Positions 45,468 through 53,570 of a DNA stretch of 64,000 nt are shown in pieces (position 1 is the first letter of the stretch; the number at the start of each line of letters is the position of its first letter). A model generated the notes under the pieces. That model was given only the letters and a program-made list of their open reading frames with translations, did not search any database and was not told where the DNA came from. A program made the position numbers and the translations under genes. This DNA comes from Geothrix edaphica (GTDB lineage Bacteria; Acidobacteriota; Holophagae; Holophagales; Holophagaceae): assembly GCF_030268045.1 (NCBI RefSeq), contig NZ_BSDC01000001.1, forward strand, positions 124,001-188,000. The letters are read 5' to 3'.

Positions 45468-46537
45468 ATGTGCCCCCGTTCATCCGCCCACTCGAGCCGC
45501 TCCCGGGCGATGTCGCGGGCGAAGCGGTCGGCGGCGGGATCGTTCGCCAGCCAGGTCAGGGCCGAGACGCCAGAGTGGCCGAGGTCCACGAGGCTCTGGG
45601 CGGCGTTCCGGCGCACTTCGTACACGGGATCGGCCATCAGGGGCAGCAGGTCGGGAACGGCGGAGGGGCCCCCCAGCACGCCCAGGGCCCGGGCGACCTG
45701 GGTCCGGATCTCCCAGGCGGGGCTAGAGGCGAAGCTGCGCACCTTCGGGTACACCGCCGGATCCGCGAGGATGATGAGGGCCTTGAGCACCGAGGCGCGC
45801 AGGTCCACGTTCGGAACCTCCAGCAGCCACAGCAGGCGCGGCAGGGATTCCCGGTGCCGGTGGGAGCCCGCCAGGAGGGCGTAGAGGATCCAGGGCTCGG
45901 GGTTCTGGTTCGGGGACTCCAGGTTCTCCTTCATCCAGGGCAGCAGGGTGGGGCCGAAGCCTTCGAGCACCCGGAGCAGCCGCTCCCGCTGGTAGAGCTC
46001 CTCGCGCATGACCCAGGCCAGCACGGGCTCGGCGTACTTCAGGCTCCGGCTGCGGGTCAGGGTCAGAGCCGCCGTGTGGGCGACGAAGGGGACGGGATCA
46101 TCGAGGAGGGGCAGCACCTGATCGAGGTAGCCCTCCATGCGGACGCCGGGCTTCCAGCGCCAGGGCCGCTCCGTCACGGGTGGCGGCGCGTGCTCCGCCG
46201 GCTCGTCCAGGCGGAAGACGGCGATCTCCTTCGCCGCCTGGGCCCGGATCTTGGGGTCGCGGTCCTGCAGGCGCCCGGGCAGGGAGGTGTGGATGCCCAT
46301 GCTCAGGTAGAGCTCCCGCAGCAGCTCGGATTCCTGTCCCGCGATCGTGGACTGGTAGCGCGCAAGGAAATCCCGGAACAGCCACCGGTCGGACCAGGCG
46401 ACCTGCCCGAAGCCGTCGCGCTCATAGCCCCTCTTGAAGAGGTAGTCCGTGAGCTGGCCCTCCCAGGCCTGGTAACGGGCGATGCGATACCGGTTCCGCC
46501 GGTCCTTGAGGTACTGCATGATGACGCCCACGACCAC
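45464..46537 (-). CDS. HEAT-repeat protein, probably membrane-anchored
   Basis: At least 357 residues. The bulk (about 90-350) consists of HEAT/PBS-lyase-type helical repeats (DRDPKIRAQAAKEIAVF, NVDLRASVLKALIILAD, EIRTQVARALGVLGG, YEVRRNAAQSLVDLG). The GTG start at 46537 cuts through a hydrophobic segment. The same frame is open back to 46627, just after the receiver gene's stop, and would add a full transmembrane helix (LGLVSLVAALVVVGVIMQYL) followed by the basic KDRRNRYR. The true start is thus probably further upstream at a non-ATG codon (CTG or ATC). It is likely a scaffold for the GT2 synthase, whose gene it overlaps. Confidence 0.82.
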   Translation of the reverse strand: MVVGVIMQYLKDRRNRYRIARYQAWEGQLTDYLFKRGYERDGFGQVAWSDRWLFRDFLARYQSTIAGQESELLRELYLSMGIHTSLPGRLQDRDPKIRAQAAKEIAVFRLDEPAEHAPPPVTERPWRWKPGVRMEGYLDQVLPLLDDPVPFVAHTAALTLTRSRSLKYAEPVLAWVMREELYQRERLLRVLEGFGPTLLPWMKENLESPNQNPEPWILYALLAGSHRHRESLPRLLWLLEVPNVDLRASVLKALIILADPAVYPKVRSFASSPAWEIRTQVARALGVLGGPSAVPDLLPLMADPVYEVRRNAAQSLVDLGHSGVSALTWLANDPAADRFARDIARERLEWADERGHM

Positions 46538-46627
46538 CAGGGCTGCGACCAGACTGACCAGACCGAGGGTCGCCCAGTGGAGGATCGGCAGCAGCGTGCT
46601 GTGGGGCAGGTGGATGGGGAAGATAGA

Positions 46628-47032
46628 TCACCCCGCGCGGTGGGATCGTTCGAAGAGCCGCCACAGCCGCTCCACCATCACCTGGACGGAGATCGGCTTG
46701 GCCATGTAGTCGTCCGCGCCGGCGGCGAGGCATCGCACCATGTCCTGCTCGCTGTGGTTGCTGGAGAGGAGCAGGATGGGGATGCGGCCCTTCGGGGGTG
46801 GGAGGTCCCGGACTTCCTGGACCAGACGGAAGCCGTTCATGGCCGGCATCATCAGGTCGGTGGAGATCAGATCGACCTTCTCCCGCTGGAGAACATCGAG
46901 GGCCTCCATGCCATTTCCGGCTACGAGGACCTTCAGCCCCTCCATCTCCAGGCGGACCTGGATGATCTTGGCAGTCGCAGGGTCGTCTTCGACCACCAGG
47001 ACTGTCGTCTGTTCCGGCCAATGTCGGGTCAT
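46628..47032 (-). CDS. Stand-alone response regulator receiver domain
   Basis: A 134-residue CheY-like protein with no output domain. The acidic pocket is EDD at residues 15-17, the phosphoacceptor Asp59 is in STDLMMP, Ser90/91 is the switch residue and Lys112 is in AKPIS. No histidine kinase is adjacent. It sits between the TPR/barrel and HEAT genes of the polysaccharide operon, so it probably acts by protein contact on the synthase complex. A TAGACT (47045-47040, minus strand) lies 7 nt before the ATG and no ribosome binding site is seen. Confidence 0.93.
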   Translation of the reverse strand: MTRHWPEQTTVLVVEDDPATAKIIQVRLEMEGLKVLVAGNGMEALDVLQREKVDLISTDLMMPAMNGFRLVQEVRDLPPPKGRIPILLLSSNHSEQDMVRCLAAGADDYMAKPISVQVMVERLWRLFERSHRAG

Positions 47033-47039
47033 CGGAAAA

Positions 47040-47045
47040 AGTCTA
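47040..47045 (-). promoter_or_regulatory. Possible internal leaderless -10 element before the receiver gene
   Basis: Minus-strand TAGACT ends 7 nt before the ATG of the receiver gene, which lacks a Shine-Dalgarno sequence. It would allow separate transcription of the receiver-HEAT-GT2 half of the operon. Confidence 0.3.
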
Positions 47046-47053
47046 TCGCATTT

Positions 47054-48751
47054 CTACCAAATCCAGCGATTTCCACGGATCCGGATCCCGAAGCGGAGGG
47101 TGTGATCCCGATAGCTGCTGGGATCGAGGGGATCCGAGATGGGAAGTCCCGCCACGCTCTGGTCCCAGGAGGCGAAGAGGGAGGCGGCCGAGCCTCCGGG
47201 CGTCCAGGTCGCGGCCACGGTGTACCCCCAGGTGAACTGGCTGGAGGCCTGGTTCACCGTCTGCCTCCCGCCCCAGGCGTCGAGGGCGAGTTCCCAGCGC
47301 TCCTCCCGCCTCGCCGAGGCGCCGGCGGTGGCGCCGTAGTACCGGTACCGCTCGGGATTGAAGAACCCGAGCCGGAGGCTCCGGTCCTGGTCGATGAGGC
47401 GGCTCGACAGCCCCGCGCGCCACTCCCCCCCCTCGACGGGGAACCGTTGTCCAGCCTCGAGGCGGAGGCCCGTCCGCGCGGCGCCGGCGGAGAGGAAGGC
47501 GCGGTCCAGGGACAGGCCCACGTGGTCGAGGGTCTGGTTGAAGACCCAGTTCCCCCCCAGGGTCCAGGTCCGGGTGTAGGTGCGGAGGTCCACGGCCAGG
47601 GGCGTGGCCAGGTTCGGCGCGGCGCTGTGCGACAGGACCAGGGTCAGGCCCGGGGCGGCGCGCAGTCCCAGGGAGAGGTTGTGGAAGCTGGCCGGCTCGC
47701 CGCCCACGTCATCCACCCGGCCCACCTGGGCCGAGGCCCGGAGGCGGGAGCCCAGGGGATGGCTGATCCCCAGTGACCATTCCCGGGGTTTCCGCTCGGT
47801 CCCTCCACTCTGGCTGAGCAGATCGAAGGCGCCGCCCAGCCGCAGGCTCCCGTCGAAGAACGGGACTGCCGCATCCACCCGCTGGGCCTGGGCGCGCAGG
47901 CCCTCGTTGGAGTCCGTGCGGATCTGGGAGAGCTCGATCCAGGGCCCCTGGGCATCCACGAGGCCGCGCAGCCGGGACTGGGCGTCCTCGCGGATGTCCG
48001 GGTTGCCCAGCTGCGCTTCGGTCCGGGTCCGGGCCTGGCGAAGGCGGCCCATGCGCTGGTCGATCTGGGCGCGCAGGAGCTCGGCCTCGGGGGTCCTGGC
48101 GTCTTCGGGGCCGAGGCCGGCCAGGCGCTGGTCCGCCGCCTCGGGATCGCCCGCCCAGAGATCGAGCTGGGCGAGGCCCAGCCTCGCCTCCCGGTCCCCC
48201 GGACTCTGGAGGAGGACCTCCTGGTAGGTGCGCCGGGCCTGGTCGTGCCGTCCGCGCCAGCCCAGCACCCGCCCGCGGTTGATGAGGAAGTCCCGGTCCG
48301 CGGGGTGCGCCTTCAGCCAGGCGCCGGTCAGGGCTAGGCTCCGGTTCAGCTGACCGTCCCAGCTCAGGTAGGTGGCGGTATCCAGGGTGGCCTGGCGGTC
48401 CCCCCGGGCCACGTAGGGCTGGAGGATCCGGATGGCTTCCTTGAACTGCCGGGACCAGGCGGTCACCCGCGCCAGGACGGGCTCGGATTCCGCCGCGAGC
48501 TCCGGATGGACCTCCCGGTGCCGCTTGAGGTCGCGGATGGCCTCGTCGAACCGCTTCATCCAGCTCAGCGTCCGGGCCCGCTCCAGGAGCGCGTCCGGGT
48601 GGTCCTTCCACAGCTCCAGCATGCGCGTGTAGACCGCCACGGCCTCGGGCAGCCGCTTCTGCGAGCGCAGGTCCCGGGCCTGCCTTAGGAGGGTGGCGGC
48701 ATCCGGCGTCGGCGCGGGTTCCTGCAGGGCGGGCGGTGCGGGGTGGATCAT
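47054..48751 (-). CDS. TPR protein with C-terminal outer-membrane beta-barrel (PgaA/YaiO-like)
   Basis: A 565-residue protein. Residues about 15-270 are tetratricopeptide-like repeats (PEAVAVYTRMLELWKDHPDA, DQARRTYQEVLLQSPGD). Residues about 290-565 show the alternating pattern of an outer-membrane barrel ending in a terminal aromatic (RWIW). This combination is typical of exopolysaccharide export porins (PgaA, BcsC, AlgK/E-type). The N-terminus (MIHPAPPALQEP) shows no signal peptide, which is odd for a barrel protein. The start overlaps the glycoside hydrolase stop (ATGA), so the start position is well fixed. Confidence 0.85.
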   Translation of the reverse strand: MIHPAPPALQEPAPTPDAATLLRQARDLRSQKRLPEAVAVYTRMLELWKDHPDALLERARTLSWMKRFDEAIRDLKRHREVHPELAAESEPVLARVTAWSRQFKEAIRILQPYVARGDRQATLDTATYLSWDGQLNRSLALTGAWLKAHPADRDFLINRGRVLGWRGRHDQARRTYQEVLLQSPGDREARLGLAQLDLWAGDPEAADQRLAGLGPEDARTPEAELLRAQIDQRMGRLRQARTRTEAQLGNPDIREDAQSRLRGLVDAQGPWIELSQIRTDSNEGLRAQAQRVDAAVPFFDGSLRLGGAFDLLSQSGGTERKPREWSLGISHPLGSRLRASAQVGRVDDVGGEPASFHNLSLGLRAAPGLTLVLSHSAAPNLATPLAVDLRTYTRTWTLGGNWVFNQTLDHVGLSLDRAFLSAGAARTGLRLEAGQRFPVEGGEWRAGLSSRLIDQDRSLRLGFFNPERYRYYGATAGASARREERWELALDAWGGRQTVNQASSQFTWGYTVAATWTPGGSAASLFASWDQSVAGLPISDPLDPSSYRDHTLRFGIRIRGNRWIW

Positions 48752-51048
48752 CGGGGCATCCTCGGTTCGTCGGGGGTGTCGGCCAGGGCCTTCTGGTAGA
48801 TCGTGTAGGACTGCTTGCGGAAGCGGTGGAAGGTCGGCTGGGCCCAGGTGGCCCAGCTGAAGAGCGGCGGCAGGGGAATGCGCCCCCGGCTGGTGGCGGG
48901 CAGGGTCAGGCGGACGGTGCTCTTTCCCTCCCCCAGCGGTTTGTCGGCATCCAGGACCGCCAGCACGAATCTGAACCCCGGAGTGATGGTCGTCGCCAGG
49001 GGGCTGGGGGGCTTCGCCTCCGGATCGTCGAGGACTGAGCGGCTGCTGGGGTCCGTGACATGCAGCAGCGCCCAGGGGATCCGGGCCTCGAGGAAGCCCC
49101 GGCCATCCGGGCTCCGGCCCACCTGCCACTCGGCCCGGGAATCGAAGGCCGGGTCCGCGCGGTCCTGGGTGCCCTGGCGGAGCCAGCCGATCTCGGTGCT
49201 GTGGCCCGGGAACCGCGCGCCATCGCGGCCCATCCGCGGATGGTTGCTCTTCGCGGTGGCCAGGACGAAGCGGCCCTCGTCGTTGGCGAGGCTCCGGTAG
49301 CGCTGCTGGGGCATGGGCCGGTACTCGGGAACGGCGTAGGGTGCGTCGACGAACACGCCGGTGCGGCCCGGGCCCTGGAACAGGACCGCGAACTCCAGTC
49401 CCGCCTCGCTGCGGAGGTCCGGGGTCCAGGGCAGCCGGTGGTCGCCCCGGTCGGGGTCCAGGGTGTCGATGCCCACCAGGAAGGCCTGCTTCGAGAAGTC
49501 CACGGGGGCCGGAAGGAACAGGGCCAGGTGGAGCCAGCCCTCGTCCGCCACCACCTTCAAAGTGAGGCCGTCGCCTTCCAGGTAGACGGGAACCCGGGCC
49601 CAGTCCTCGGCCTTGCCGTCGATGAGGACGGTGGGCCCTTTCGTGCCTGGACGGTAGGCGATGAGCCCGTAGTTCTCCTCCGCATCCAGGACGTTGTACC
49701 AGAGGGGCTTCCGATCGGAAGGAAGTTCAAAGGGCAGGGTCAGCCAGTTCTTCTTGAACCATTCGTCGATCCAGGCGAACAGCACGCCCCCTGCGCAGCC
49801 CGCCTCGTAGATGTTGCGCTGGAGCCGGGCATCCTGCTCGCCCTGCTCCCGTTCGCTCTGGCCGCCGTGGGTCAGGCCCTGGGCCTGCCAGTGGGCGACC
49901 ACACGGGAAGAAGGAACCCCGAACTCCGCGATGAGCACGGGGTGGCGGGCATGGTGCTTCACCAGGTCGGCGAGGTACCCGGCATAGTGGCTGGGCCCCA
50001 GGTGGTCCCTGGCCTGGGCGTAGCCGGGATCCAGGTTCATGAAGTCTGGATAGTACGGATAGGCGTGGTAGCTGGCGAACAGGCCCGCCAGGAGCTCGGG
50101 CGTCCCGGCGAACTTCTCCATATCCAGGCCGACCGCATCCTCATCCTCGGGTTCGGCGTTGATCTTCTCGACCGGCAGGCCCAGCTTCTGGCGGAGGGCC
50201 CGCTCCTCCTGCTCCGTGGGCTCCGTGATGTGGAAGAGGGGGTCCAGGGTGGGCCAGTTGGTGAAGGCGATGGGCCGCTGGGCGTGGAACCGGTCCCACT
50301 CGAGGGCCAGGAAGCGGTCCATGCTCCGGGCCAGGAACTGTTCCATGGCATGGCCGCCCCGCAGGGTGACGAAGCGGCCGGACCAGTCCGAATCTCCCGG
50401 ATGCCGGCGGTTGAAGGCCACCACGCTGGAGGATTCCCACTCGCGGCCCAGGATGACGGCCAGGGTCCAGGGGCTGACATCCGCTCCGTAGACGCCATCG
50501 GCATGTCCCGGGCGCACGGGGATGCGGGCCCGGCCGTGGAGCACCTCGGCCACCTCCTGCATCTCCCGGTGCCACGCGGCGAGCCAGCCCGGGTCCAGGA
50601 AATCGTGGCGGGGGGGCAGCTCGGTCCAGACGCCGTGGATGAGCCATAGAGGTTTCCGGGCGGCGAGGTTGTAGGCGTGCAGGGCCTCGTAGAACGCGGG
50701 CGGGTGGATGGTGTAGACGCGGACGGTGTTGATGCCCGCTTCGGCCATCTCCCGCAGCCAGCCGTCGTAGGTGGCCCGGTCGGGGAACTCGCTGGGATAC
50801 TTGCCGGGCAGGGCCGCGCCGAGGTTCATGCCCTTGACGTAGAAGGGCCGCCAGCCACCATGGCCATCGGCCACTTCCAGCCGCCGCTCATGGGCCCGGG
50901 CCGGGATCTGCGGCTGGGAGGGCCGGGGGGCGGGGGCTGTCTTCCGTGGCGGCAGGGCCCGCCTGGCCATGGCAGCGGTCCCCGGCCCTGGTTGACCAAG
51001 GGAAAAAACGAGACTCGCGCACAGCAGAACCGGTAATGGCAGGATCAT
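48748..51048 (-). CDS. Secreted glycoside hydrolase-like protein with C-terminal beta-sandwich domain
   Basis: A 766-residue protein with a signal peptide (LPVLLCASLVFSLG). A TIM-barrel glycosidase-like domain covers about residues 65-470: YVKGMNLGAALPGKYP, INTVRVYTIHPP, candidate acid/base Glu203 or Glu205 in GREWES, and candidate nucleophile Glu375 in LIAEFG. A CBM9/DOMON-like domain follows (VLIDGKAEDW, WLHLALFL, LEARIPWALL). It resembles clan GH-A enzymes without a family I can name. GAAGG is 5 nt before ATG 51048. First in the polysaccharide operon, it could trim or cleave the polymer, as PgaB, BcsZ or PelA do. Confidence 0.82.
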   Translation of the reverse strand: MILPLPVLLCASLVFSLGQPGPGTAAMARRALPPRKTAPAPRPSQPQIPARAHERRLEVADGHGGWRPFYVKGMNLGAALPGKYPSEFPDRATYDGWLREMAEAGINTVRVYTIHPPAFYEALHAYNLAARKPLWLIHGVWTELPPRHDFLDPGWLAAWHREMQEVAEVLHGRARIPVRPGHADGVYGADVSPWTLAVILGREWESSSVVAFNRRHPGDSDWSGRFVTLRGGHAMEQFLARSMDRFLALEWDRFHAQRPIAFTNWPTLDPLFHITEPTEQEERALRQKLGLPVEKINAEPEDEDAVGLDMEKFAGTPELLAGLFASYHAYPYYPDFMNLDPGYAQARDHLGPSHYAGYLADLVKHHARHPVLIAEFGVPSSRVVAHWQAQGLTHGGQSEREQGEQDARLQRNIYEAGCAGGVLFAWIDEWFKKNWLTLPFELPSDRKPLWYNVLDAEENYGLIAYRPGTKGPTVLIDGKAEDWARVPVYLEGDGLTLKVVADEGWLHLALFLPAPVDFSKQAFLVGIDTLDPDRGDHRLPWTPDLRSEAGLEFAVLFQGPGRTGVFVDAPYAVPEYRPMPQQRYRSLANDEGRFVLATAKSNHPRMGRDGARFPGHSTEIGWLRQGTQDRADPAFDSRAEWQVGRSPDGRGFLEARIPWALLHVTDPSSRSVLDDPEAKPPSPLATTITPGFRFVLAVLDADKPLGEGKSTVRLTLPATSRGRIPLPPLFSWATWAQPTFHRFRKQSYTIYQKALADTPDEPRMPR

Positions 51049-51129
51049 TTGCCTTCATTAGACCGGATTTTTCTGAAGCCCGAGCATGAAATTGGTGATG
51101 AATGGGTTGAATCGGCTCCAGCGGCGCCG

Positions 51130-52092
51130 TCACCAGGCCAGGAGCCGCTCCAGGGTGGACCGCACCGTCTTCGGCCCTGGCAGGAAGGCCGCTTCCAGGG
51201 GCGGGCTGGCGGGCGTGGGCGTATCGGCGGCGCCCAGGCGCATGACGGGGGCATCCAGCCAGCCGAAGCAGGCCTCGCCGATGCGGGCCGCCAGCTCGGC
51301 GCCCGGGCCGTAGGTGAGGCTGGCCTCCGTGAGCACCAGGACGCGATGGGTGCGCTGCACCAGCTCGGCGATGGCCTGGTCGTCCAGGGGCCAGAGGGTG
51401 CGGAGATCCAGCACCGCCACGTCCAGATCGGCCACGGCCTCGAGGGCCACGTGCTGCGCGGCGCCATAGGTGACGATGCAGGCCTTGGAACCGTTCTTCC
51501 GCAGGGCGGCCTCGCCGAGCCGGGCCGTGGGAGCCTCGTCCCAGTGGTCCTTGAGGCGGCGGTAGAGGCGCTTGTGCTCGAAGAACAGCACCGGATCCGG
51601 ATCATCTATGGCCGCGCGGAACAGGGCGTAGGCATCCCGCACGGTGCCCGGCGCCACCACCTTGAGGCCGGGGCTGCCCAGGAAGTGGCCCTCGGGGTTC
51701 TGGCTGTGGAAGGGGCCGCCGCCGTTGCCGCCGCCCGAAGGACCGCGGAACACGGCGGGCACGGTGGCCCCCCAGCGCCAGTGGGCCTTGGCCGCGAAGT
51801 TCACCATGAGATCCGAGGCCAGCAGGGCGAAGTCCATGAACTGGAATTCCGCCACAGGGCGCTGTCCCATCAGGGCCGCGCCGATGGCCGCGCCTACGAT
51901 GGCCTGCTCGGAGATGGGCGTGTCGATCACGCGATCCGGGCCGAAGCGCTCCAGCAGGCCCTCCGTGGCCCGGAAGGCGCCGCCGTAGGCGCCGATATCC
52001 TCGCCCAGGCAGCAGACGCGCGGATCGGCCTCCATGGCGTCGAAGAGCGCCCGGCGGATGGCCTCGACGTAGGTGCCGGAGAAAGCGGTCAT
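51130..52092 (-). CDS. 2-oxoacid dehydrogenase E1 component, beta subunit
   Basis: A 320-residue transketolase-fold protein with the E1-beta pattern: LGEDIGAYGGAF, DTPISEQAIVGAAIGAA, MVNFAAKAHW, LFFEHKRLYR and VLDLRTLWPLDDQAI. E1-beta works with an E1-alpha (ThDP) subunit plus E2/E3 in pyruvate or branched-chain 2-oxoacid oxidation. No alpha subunit, E2 or E3 gene is adjacent. Its ATG overlaps the stop of the cystathionine-synthase-like gene, so it is co-translated with a PLP enzyme instead. Confidence 0.92.
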   Translation of the reverse strand: MTAFSGTYVEAIRRALFDAMEADPRVCCLGEDIGAYGGAFRATEGLLERFGPDRVIDTPISEQAIVGAAIGAALMGQRPVAEFQFMDFALLASDLMVNFAAKAHWRWGATVPAVFRGPSGGGNGGGPFHSQNPEGHFLGSPGLKVVAPGTVRDAYALFRAAIDDPDPVLFFEHKRLYRRLKDHWDEAPTARLGEAALRKNGSKACIVTYGAAQHVALEAVADLDVAVLDLRTLWPLDDQAIAELVQRTHRVLVLTEASLTYGPGAELAARIGEACFGWLDAPVMRLGAADTPTPASPPLEAAFLPGPKTVRSTLERLLAW

Positions 52093-53087
52093 GCCTCTTC
52101 CAGCAGGCCCCGCTCCGCGAGCCAGGCATCGTTGAAGATGCTGCTGAGGTAGCGGCCGGCGCCGTCGGGGAACACGGTGACGATGCGCGCAGGGCGGTCC
52201 ATGGGCGGCAGCTTGGCCGCCACCTGCCGCACCGCCCACAGCGCGGCGCCGCTGGAGCCGCCGCCCAGGACGCCCTCCTCCTTCACCAGCCGCCGCGCCT
52301 GGTGGAAGGCATCGCGGTCCGTCACCTGGACCATCTCGTCGATGAGCTCGAACTCCATGGTGGGGATGAGGAACTCGTCGCCCAGGCCCTCGATCTTGTA
52401 GGGTCCCGCCTTCGGATTCGCTTCGCCATGGAAGTGGGGGGTGAACACGGAGCCCACCGGATCCACGGCCACGATCTTGATGCGCGGGTCCTGCTCCTTG
52501 AGGTAGCGCCCCACGCCGCCAATGGTGCCGCCGGTGCCCGCGCCGGCCACCAGATAGTCGATGCGGCCCTCCATCTGCTCCCAGATCTCGGGGCCCGTGC
52601 CGGCGTAGTGGGCGGCGTTGTTCTCCCGGTTGCCGTGCTGGTCGGGGAAGAAGCAGTTGGGCGTCTCCCGGGCCAGGCGGGGGGTGATGTTGTTGTAGCT
52701 GTCCGGGTGTTCCGGCGGCAGGCTCGTGTCCACCTTGTGCACCTGGGCGCCGAGCGCCAGCAGTTGGTTCAGCTTCTCCTGGGAGATGGTGTCGCGCACC
52801 ACCACCTTGAGCTTGTAGCCCTTCTGGATGGCCATGAGCGCCAAGCCCATGGCCGTGTTGCCGGAAGAGTTCTCGATGATGGTGTCGCCGGGCTTCAGTC
52901 GGCCGTCGCGCTCGGCGGCCTGGATCATGTGCTTCGCGATGCGGTCCTTGCTGCTGCCCATGGGGTTCAGGAACTCGAGCTTGGCGAAGACTTCCACCGG
53001 CAGGTCCGACACGACGCGGCGAAGCCGGACCAGCGGCGTGTTGCCGATGGCCTCCAGGACGCTGCCGCAGGGCTTCCGGTAGAGCAT
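52089..53087 (-). CDS. Cystathionine beta-synthase/cysteine synthase family PLP enzyme
   Basis: A 332-residue fold-type II PLP enzyme. The PLP lysine is in MGSSKDRIAKHM, the substrate loop is NSSGNTAMG, and the phosphate loop is AGTGGTIGG. NAAHYAGTGPEIW and GGGSSGAA are shared with cystathionine beta-synthases. There is no C-terminal CBS-domain pair. It either condenses serine and homocysteine or acts as an O-acetylserine sulfhydrylase. GGAGGAATC precedes ATG 53087. It is coupled by ATGA overlap to the E1-beta gene. Confidence 0.9.
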   Translation of the reverse strand: MLYRKPCGSVLEAIGNTPLVRLRRVVSDLPVEVFAKLEFLNPMGSSKDRIAKHMIQAAERDGRLKPGDTIIENSSGNTAMGLALMAIQKGYKLKVVVRDTISQEKLNQLLALGAQVHKVDTSLPPEHPDSYNNITPRLARETPNCFFPDQHGNRENNAAHYAGTGPEIWEQMEGRIDYLVAGAGTGGTIGGVGRYLKEQDPRIKIVAVDPVGSVFTPHFHGEANPKAGPYKIEGLGDEFLIPTMEFELIDEMVQVTDRDAFHQARRLVKEEGVLGGGSSGAALWAVRQVAAKLPPMDRPARIVTVFPDGAGRYLSSIFNDAWLAERGLLEEA

Positions 53088-53423
53088 GAGATTCCTCCGG
53101 ATGCCAGTATGACCGGGGAGTCGGCTGGAGGCTGGAGACCGGAGGCACCGCTTTTTGAGGTGGTGCCCCGCGCCGCGACTCCCTTTATGCGACAGGCGCA
53201 TGCAGCGCATCGCCCTGATCCAGCAGCTGAATGTCATCGCCGCCGCCCCTGTTCCCCACGGCCTGGGCCAGGAGAGGAAATCCATTTGAAGGAGGCGCTC
53301 CTTCATTCTGATCTGGTGCCCTGCTTCAGACATCGGGTCGACATCGTTTAAACCAATTAAACTAATAATTTTAATACTTAGGCACAACCCTTGCACAGTC
53401 CCCCACGTGATCAGGGAGGCTCC
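53088..53423. other. Intergenic region with AT-rich promoter island
   Basis: A long gap between divergent genes. It contains an 8-bp hairpin TGAAGGAG-GCG-CTCCTTCA (53287-53305) and an AT-only-like stretch (about 53347-53379) with TTTAAACC, TAATAATTTTAATA and similar. This is the likely site of both divergent promoters. No convincing -35/-10 pair could be chosen and no protein-coding frame with good support is seen. Confidence 0.5.
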
Positions 53424-53567
53424 ATGGGCAAGAATCGTCCGACATTCGCTCATGCCCTCGGAGCCCTTGAAATTCAGGTTCGCGTCAGCCCCAGTGCGAG
53501 TCCGATTCGGGGTGGGACTTGGGATGCGGGGAACAACCTGAATGGGATCGGGCCAGCCGAAGGGTGA
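53424..53567 (+). CDS. 47-residue leader/small ORF upstream of the DUF3943 gene
   Basis: ATG 53424 follows a strong ribosome binding site, AGGGAGG, 4 nt upstream, and the frame stops (TGA 53565-53567) three bases before the DUF3943 ATG. The peptide starts MGKNRPTFAHALGALEIQ and has no signal peptide or known motif. The tight spacing suggests a leader peptide that couples translation of the next gene. It could instead be a chance frame. Confidence 0.45.
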   Translation: MGKNRPTFAHALGALEIQVRVSPSASPIRGGTWDAGNNLNGIGPAEG

Positions 53568-53570
53568 TGT

